Of a stretch of DNA of 10,003 nt, positions 5,947 to 10,003 are shown piece by piece. Each line of letters begins with the position of its first letter. Position 1 is the first letter of the stretch. Source of the stretch: Bacteroidales bacterium (lineage in GTDB: Bacteria; Bacteroidota; Bacteroidia; Bacteroidales; Paludibacteraceae); assembly GCA_900768725.1 (NCBI GenBank), contig CAAGDU010000033.1:1-10003 (forward strand). The letters are read 5' to 3'. A model generated the notes under the pieces. The model was not told the DNA's origin. It saw only the letters and a program-made list of their open reading frames with translations, and did no database searches. A program made the position numbers and the translations under genes.

Positions 5947-7140
5947 AGAGAGTGCTTCTTTTATTCTCCTCATTGCCTCGATGATGAGGTCTTCGCTTGT
6001 AGCATAGGAGAGGCGGATGCAGTTGTCTTCTCCGAATGCCGACCCGCTCACGCAAGCCACGTGCGCCTCGTTGAGCAGGTACTCCACCACCTCGTTGGCG
6101 TTGTGCACCGTGAAGCCGTTGTGCGACTTGCCGAAGAAGGATGACACATCGGGGAACAAGTAGAACGCCCCTTGCGGCTCCAGCACTTTCAGCCCGTCTA
6201 TCTCCCGCGCGAGCCTTACTATCAGGTCGCGTCTGCGCTCAAACGCCTGCCGCATGGTCTCCACGCAGGTGCGGTCGCCCGTGTATGCTGCTTCGGCGGC
6301 TTTCTGCGCGATAGTCGTCGCACAGGTGCATTGCTGTCCTTGCAGGCGCTTCACCGCGCTGATGAAGCCCTTGTCGTGGCATGCCAGCCAGCCGATACGG
6401 TAGCCCGTCATGGCATGGCTTTTGCTCACGCCGTTGATAATCACCACGCGGTCTTTCAGGCTTGCGAACTGCCCGAGGCTCTCGTGGTGCCCCGTGTAGA
6501 GGATATGCTCGTATATCTCGTCGCTGATGACGCTTATCTCGGGGTGCTTCTCCAGCACGTGCACGATGTCCACCAGCGTCTCGCGGCTATACACGCTGCC
6601 CGTCGGGTTGTTGGGCGTGCAGAGCACCAGCAGACGGGTGCGCGGCGTGATGGCGGCTTCCAACTGCTCCGCCGTCAGGCAGAAGTTGTTCTCCATCGTC
6701 GTACGCACGAGCACGCTCTTGCCTTCTGCCAACTTGACCATCTCCACGTAACTCACCCAGCAGGGCGTAGGCAGTATCACTTCGTCGCCGGGACCCACCA
6801 GCGTCTCTATCGCGTTGCAGAGACAGTGCTTGGCACCCACCGACACGACTATCTCGTTTGCGTTGAACGCCTGCGGGTTATGCTCGCCCAACTCCTCGTT
6901 GAGGGTCTTGGCGATCGCTTCGCGCAGCGAGGGAAACCCGGGCACGGGACCGTAGTGGGAGAAGTCGTTATCCACCGCGGCTTTGGCTGCCTCTTTCACA
7001 TGGGCGGGCGCGGGGAAGTCGGGCTCTCCCAGCGACAAGCCTATCACGTCCACACCCTCCGCACGCAACTGTTGGCAACGCGCGGCAATCTGCAAAGTCT
7101 GCGACTCGGCAAGCGAGTCAATACGTTTGGAAATCTGCAT
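5932..7140 (-). CDS. PLP-dependent aminotransferase, class I (aspartate aminotransferase-like)
   Basis: This 402-residue enzyme is a fold-type I aminotransferase of the aspartate aminotransferase Ib group, exchanging an amino group between an amino acid and 2-oxoglutarate. Expected residues are in place: SLGEPDF near 36-42, NNPTG at 177-181, SDEIY with PLP-binding D207 and Y210, the Schiff-base lysine K240 in GVSKSHAMTGYRIGW, and R376 in CIRLSYATS for the substrate carboxylate. Length is normal for the family. The start ATG 7140 gives MQISKRIDSLAES, typical of the group, and a promoter lies upstream. The final residues NLTI and the stop come from TTGACAA-type repeats, so the original C-terminus may have differed. 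Substrate preference (aspartate, aromatic or other) cannot be read from sequence; the divergent neighbour argR does not prove a role in arginine synthesis. Confidence 0.92.
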   Translation of the reverse strand: MQISKRIDSLAESQTLQIAARCQQLRAEGVDVIGLSLGEPDFPAPAHVKEAAKAAVDNDFSHYGPVPGFPSLREAIAKTLNEELGEHNPQAFNANEIVVSVGAKHCLCNAIETLVGPGDEVILPTPCWVSYVEMVKLAEGKSVLVRTTMENNFCLTAEQLEAAITPRTRLLVLCTPNNPTGSVYSRETLVDIVHVLEKHPEISVISDEIYEHILYTGHHESLGQFASLKDRVVIINGVSKSHAMTGYRIGWLACHDKGFISAVKRLQGQQCTCATTIAQKAAEAAYTGDRTCVETMRQAFERRRDLIVRLAREIDGLKVLEPQGAFYLFPDVSSFFGKSHNGFTVHNANEVVEYLLNEAHVACVSGSAFGEDNCIRLSYATSEDLIIEAMRRIKEALSNLTI

Positions 7141-7191
7141 ATCGAACGATATTACGTATAATAAAATAAGTACTTACTGCTGATTCGGCTG

Positions 7192-7223
7192 CAAAATTAC
7201 GATTTTTTTTCTAATTGTGCAAG
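7192..7223 (-). promoter_or_regulatory. Predicted promoter of the aminotransferase gene
   Basis: Read on the - strand, CTTG (7223-7220) and TAATTTTG (7199-7192) are separated by 20 bases. The -7 box matches TAnnTTTG fully and the -33 box matches TTTG at three of four positions. Transcription would start near 7185, about 45 bases before the start codon. Confidence 0.55.
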
Positions 7224-7258
7224 ATTTTCGTATTTATTTATTCTTTTCTCGTATAAGG

Positions 7259-7290
7259 TTTGCATATCTCATAAAAAAGCAGTACCTTTG
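7259..7290 (+). promoter_or_regulatory. Bacteroidetes-type promoter of argR
   Basis: TTTG (7259-7262) and TACCTTTG (7283-7290) are separated by 20 bases, the same boxes and spacing as the hydrolase promoter at 68-99. The predicted start near 7297 leaves a leader of about 125 bases before the argR ATG, long enough for regulation. No clear two-arm ARG box was found in it. Confidence 0.72.
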
Positions 7291-7421
7291 TGCCTCTTTT
7301 TCTCAACTATTATTAACAATAAACATAGAATAATGAGCCATAAGTACTAAAAACAAGGCAAATCATCTTTGATTAAGAAACACCAATTTGTCTTTATGCC
7401 GGCTCCTTGTTATACACGAAT

Positions 7422-7877
7422 ATGAACGCAAGAGTAAATCGTATGCGCATCATCAGCCATATTCTAAATGCGCAAGTCATTAGTAACCAGGAACAGTTGA
7501 TGCAGGCTTTACGTCATCAGGGAATGGAAGTTACCCAAGCCACATTAAGTCGCGACCTGCGTGATTTGCGCGCAGAGAAGAAGGTGATGGGCGATGGTAC
7601 CCAAAAATATATCATTCCGCCTGACCCAATCGTAGAACAAAAAGTGTTGGGTATAGACACTAACTTGGCGAAGATGTCTATCCGAAGCATTGCATTTAAT
7701 GGTGCGTTTGCAGTGGTGAAGACGCGCCCAGGTTTTGCCAACGCAGTAGCATACGACATAGACATACGTGGAGATAAGGTGGTGATAGGTACTATTGCAG
7801 GCGATGACACCATCCTTGTAATTCCCCGCGAAGGCGTATCTCAAGAAGAGGTCAAACAATTCCTCACCGGCAAATAA
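7422..7877 (+). CDS. argR: Arginine repressor ArgR
   Basis: The 151-residue protein is a full-length ArgR/AhrC, the arginine-sensing hexameric regulator that represses arginine synthesis genes. The N-terminal winged helix-turn-helix covers about 5-65, with the hallmark TQATLSRDLRDL at 38-49. The C-terminal oligomerisation and arginine-binding domain has the conserved GTIAGDDT at 123-130, whose paired aspartates contact arginine. ATG 7422 aligns the N-terminus with other Bacteroidetes ArgR proteins; TTG 7407 is less likely and ATG 7443 would cut into the first helix. No arginine biosynthesis genes follow: a strong terminator closes the transcript, so argR is expressed alone from its own promoter and acts on targets outside the window. 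Confidence 0.95.
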   Translation: MNARVNRMRIISHILNAQVISNQEQLMQALRHQGMEVTQATLSRDLRDLRAEKKVMGDGTQKYIIPPDPIVEQKVLGIDTNLAKMSIRSIAFNGAFAVVKTRPGFANAVAYDIDIRGDKVVIGTIAGDDTILVIPREGVSQEEVKQFLTGK

Positions 7878-7905
7878 GTTGCAAAAAGATATTAGCAACA
7901 ATCAC

Positions 7906-7936
7906 AACCAACCCCAAAAAGGTTGGTTTTTTTTTT
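7906..7936 (+). terminator. Intrinsic terminator of argR
   Basis: AACCAACC (7906-7913) pairs with GGTTGGTT (7921-7928) around the loop CCAAAAA. The T-run spans 7927-7936, so eight T residues follow the stem. It begins 29 bases after the argR stop. A run of eight G (7937-7944) follows. This allows a competing stem, CCCCAAAAA (7912-7920) with TTTTTGGGG (7932-7940), which could serve the convergent transcript or alternate with the terminator. Confidence 0.85.
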
Positions 7937-7989
7937 GGGGGGGGCATCGAAAAGTCAATACCTACTACCTGCCGCCCCGTTTTGGTAGA

Positions 7990-9081
7990 TTATTTCAATG
8001 CTCGGAAGTAGAGGACGATGCCGATGGCGAGGAAGACGAAGTTGGGAAGCCATGCGGACATGAAAGGCGACATCACGCCGTTGACGGAGAAAGTGGTACT
8101 GACGGTGGAGAAGAGGATATACGCCGCGGTAAGGACGATGCCGATACCGAGGTTCTTGCCCATGCCGCCGCGCACCTTCTTGCTGCTCATGGTTACGCCC
8201 AAAAGGGTCATGATGAACGCGCCGAGGGGCGACGCCCAGCGCTTGTGGTACTCGGTCTCGAAGGCTTGGATATTGCCCGCGCCGCGCTTTGCCTGTAACT
8301 CCATGTACTCCACCAGTTCGGGGTTGGTCATCTCCTGCGCCTGCTCTGCGGTAACGAAGAGTTCGCGGGGCTGGACAGGGATGATGGTGTCCAGTCGGTT
8401 GCCGCGGGTGAGCGTCTCGCGCATGCCGTCGAAGTCGCGGCGGGTGTAGTTCTCCAAATGCCAGTGGTGCTGCGCAGTGAGCGTGCTCGTGGAGTCGTAG
8501 CGGATACGGTCGGCGGTGATTCGCATGGTGAGCGTTTTACCCTCGAAATGCTCCAGCGAGGCGCGGTAACCCATGTTGCTGCGTTTCTGGAAGGACTCAA
8601 TATAGAGGATGGTGCCCGGCTCAACCTCCATCTGCACGTTGCGGGCGTTCTCCTTGCTGAAGTGCTCGATGTACTTGTCGGTGAAGTGGAGCATCTTGCC
8701 CGTAGCGGGAGGGATGATATAGCCGCCGAGGACAAATGATACAATGAAAAGGAAGGTGGCGGAAATGAAGTAGGGCAACATCAAGCGATGGTAACTCACG
8801 CCTGCCGCCATCATCGCGATAATCTCGCTGTTGCCCGCCAGTTTGGAAGTGAAGAAAATGACCGATATGAAGATGAACAGCGAACTGAACATGTTGGCAT
8901 AGTAAGGGATGAAAGGCAGGTAGTAGTCGAGGATGATCTCGCGCGTAGGTACTTGATTCTCATAGAAATCGTCCAACTTCTCCGTCAAGTCGAAGACGAT
9001 GGCGATGCTCAGAATCAGCACTATCGAGAAGAAGAAGGTGCCGAGGAACTTGCCAATAATATACCAGTCGAGTTTTTTCAT
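7990..9081 (-). CDS. lptG: LptF/LptG family LPS export permease
   Basis: The 363-residue inner-membrane protein belongs to the LptF/LptG (YjgP/YjgQ) family, the permease half of the LptB2FG transporter that lifts LPS from the inner membrane into the periplasmic bridge. Three membrane segments lie at about 10-30, 55-78 and 100-122, then a periplasmic jelly-roll region (~140-250), then three more segments at about 283-299, 309-332 and 343-361. The conserved NSEIIAMMAAGVSYHRL loop (84-100) couples to the ATPase in characterised members. The gene follows tgt on the same strand, an arrangement I recall as common in Bacteroidetes. The whole tgt-lptG spacer is a palindromic repeat, whose end lies directly before the ATG. 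Choice of lptG over lptF is by length and context and is not certain. Confidence 0.85.
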   Translation of the reverse strand: MKKLDWYIIGKFLGTFFFSIVLILSIAIVFDLTEKLDDFYENQVPTREIILDYYLPFIPYYANMFSSLFIFISVIFFTSKLAGNSEIIAMMAAGVSYHRLMLPYFISATFLFIVSFVLGGYIIPPATGKMLHFTDKYIEHFSKENARNVQMEVEPGTILYIESFQKRSNMGYRASLEHFEGKTLTMRITADRIRYDSTSTLTAQHHWHLENYTRRDFDGMRETLTRGNRLDTIIPVQPRELFVTAEQAQEMTNPELVEYMELQAKRGAGNIQAFETEYHKRWASPLGAFIMTLLGVTMSSKKVRGGMGKNLGIGIVLTAAYILFSTVSTTFSVNGVMSPFMSAWLPNFVFLAIGIVLYFRALK

Positions 9082-9088
9082 TAGGAGA

Positions 9089-9229
9089 GGACCCCCTCCA
9101 ACTCCCCATACAAGAGGGGGAGAGTTTGGAAGATTAGTTTTAGTAATTTAATTTTCTCCCTCCCTTAGCGGGGTCCCCGAAAAATCTTTGATTTTTGGGG
9201 TGCTCTCGTAGGGAGGGCAGGGGTGGGTC
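9089..9229. repeat. Palindromic element, copy 3, between tgt and lptG
   Basis: It starts GGACCCCCTCCAACTCCCC and ends GTAGGGAGGGCAGGGGTGGGTC, the same ends as copies 1 and 2, but its spacer (about 9123-9155) is unrelated to theirs. The right hairpin CCCTCCC...GGGAGGG is split by a nested ~40-bp insert. Without it the element would be ~101 bp, matching the other copies. On the - strand it begins immediately after the TAG stop of tgt and ends a few bases before the lptG start, so it makes up essentially the whole spacer. Confidence 0.85.
9168..9207. repeat. Nested palindrome inside element copy 3
   Basis: The insert sits in the loop of the CCCTCCC/GGGAGGG hairpin. Its core is CCCC-G-AAAAATC (9175-9186), loop TTT, GATTTTT-GGGG (9190-9200), an 11-bp stem with one bulged G. 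Similar CCCCGAAAAATC palindromes occur, as I recall, as separate dispersed repeats in Bacteroidetes. The exact borders are uncertain by a few bases. Read on the - strand it could fold in the tgt-lptG mRNA. Confidence 0.65.
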
Positions 9230-10003
9230 TATAGTCTCGTTATGATGCGTTTCATCATCTCGTCTTTCCACGGTTTGAAGTCGCCTGCGAGGATGTGTTG
9301 GCGGGCTTCGCCTACGAGCCAGAGGTAGAAAGCAAGGTTGTGGATAGAGAGTATCTCCAGCCCGAGCATCTCCTGCGCGTGGATGAGGTGGCGGACATAG
9401 GCGCGCGTGTACTGTTGGTCCACATAGGAGGTGCCATCGGGGTCAAGGGGCGTGAAGTCGTTTTCCCATTTCTTATTGCGCATGTTCATCACGCCGTTGC
9501 GGGTGAAGATCATGCCGTTGCGCCCGTTGCGGGTAGGCATGACGCAGTCGAACATATCCACTCCGCGCTCTATGCCTTCGAGGATGTTCCATGGCGTGCC
9601 GACCCCCATGAGATAGCGCGGTTTGTCTTTGGGCAGGATGTCGTTCACCACCTCTATCATCTCGTACATCTTCTCCGCGGGCTCTCCCACCGCCAGTCCG
9701 CCGATGGCGTATCCGTCGCGGTCGAGGTCGCGCAGACGCTTAGCAGCGTCCTGCCGCAAGTCGGTATAGACGCAGCCCTGCACGATGGGGAAGAGGTGCT
9801 GGCGGTAGCCGTAGAGGTCGGGCGTGCTGTCGAAGCGGGCGATACAACGGTCGAGCCAGCGGTGGGTGCGCTCCATGGAGGCTTTGGCGTAGGCTCTGTC
9901 GGCAGTGCCCGGGCAACACTCGTCGAACGCCATCACGATATCCGCGCCTATTTCGCGCTCAATATCCATCACGCTCTCGGGCGTGAACAGCAGTTTGCGC
10001 CCG
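9229..10003 (-). CDS. tgt: Queuine/preQ1 tRNA-ribosyltransferase (5' end outside the window)
   Basis: The visible 257 residues are the C-terminal two thirds of tRNA-guanine transglycosylase, which swaps guanine-34 for preQ1 in tRNAs with GUN anticodons on the way to queuosine. The frame stays open to the window edge, so the start and the N-terminal DSGGFQ region lie beyond it. Visible motifs are LFTPESVMDIEREIGADIVM, AFDECCPG, FPIVQGCVY, AIGGLAVGEP, YLMGVGTP and MFDCVMPTRNGRNG, whose Asp is the catalytic nucleophile. The CxCxxC zinc-binding cluster of the family is replaced by GTSYVD, although the later His of SIHNLAFY is present. The TAG stop abuts palindromic element copy 3. The gene probably shares a transcript with lptG. 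Confidence 0.93.
   Translation of the reverse strand, partial: GRKLLFTPESVMDIEREIGADIVMAFDECCPGTADRAYAKASMERTHRWLDRCIARFDSTPDLYGYRQHLFPIVQGCVYTDLRQDAAKRLRDLDRDGYAIGGLAVGEPAEKMYEMIEVVNDILPKDKPRYLMGVGTPWNILEGIERGVDMFDCVMPTRNGRNGMIFTRNGVMNMRNKKWENDFTPLDPDGTSYVDQQYTRAYVRHLIHAQEMLGLEILSIHNLAFYLWLVGEARQHILAGDFKPWKDEMMKRIITRL

Noticed and set aside
6172..7161. Long + strand open frame of 329 codons
   Set aside because: Fully antisense to the aminotransferase with all catalytic motifs on the other strand; His/Arg/Val-rich composition typical of a reverse-complement shadow.
7297..7421. ARG box or other autoregulatory site in the argR leader
   Set aside because: Several AT-rich half-site-like stretches exist, but none forms a convincing paired operator by eye.

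Overview
The window reads as a chromosomal stretch of a Bacteroidetes (probably Bacteroidales) genome. Two promoters match the Bacteroidetes form TTTG-N20-TACCTTTG. Clear Shine-Dalgarno sequences are absent, and the gene set (GH105 hydrolase, Bacteroidales-type sugar transferase, ArgR, a tgt-lptG pair) fits that phylum. Genus cannot be assigned from the sequence alone. No defence system, CRISPR array, integrase, transposase, rRNA or tRNA was seen.

Layout. (1) Positions 1-1685, + strand: a promoter and a secreted GH105-type unsaturated-uronyl hydrolase. (2) 1686-2093: a 408-base gap mostly filled by two tandem MITE-like elements with matching ~19-bp terminal inverted repeats. (3) 2094-3392, + strand: a lipoprotein of the BtuF/FecB substrate-binding family whose reading frame contains two copies of a ~105-bp palindromic element. 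(4) 3393-3537: a convergent junction with a perfect 19-bp stem-loop. (5) 3538-7140, - strand, read right to left: a class I aminotransferase, a NodB-like polysaccharide deacetylase homologue and a polyprenyl-phosphate sugar phosphotransferase; the last two overlap by GTGA. (6) 7141-7421: a divergent promoter region. (7) 7422-7877, + strand: argR with a strong terminator. (8) 7990-10003, - strand: tgt (5' part outside the window) followed by an LptF/LptG permease. A third copy of the palindromic element, itself interrupted by another palindrome, fills the whole spacer between them.

How the genes fit together. Most are housekeeping or envelope genes: cell-surface glycan initiation and modification (sugar transferase, deacetylase), LPS export (LptG), tRNA queuosine (Tgt), arginine control (ArgR) and amino-acid metabolism (aminotransferase). 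The hydrolase and the binding protein look like orphans of uptake or degradation systems whose partners are not in view.

The unusual layer is the repeats. At least three unrelated small-repeat families touch coding DNA here: the ~105-bp palindromic element twice inside the binding-protein gene, a heptamer array inside the catalytic domain of the sugar transferase, and TTGACAA-type repeats that write the last residues and stop codon of the aminotransferase. Copies 1 and 2 of the palindromic element are open in only one of six frames, and both are read in that frame. This resembles the in-frame Rickettsia palindromic elements and is the best lead in the window.
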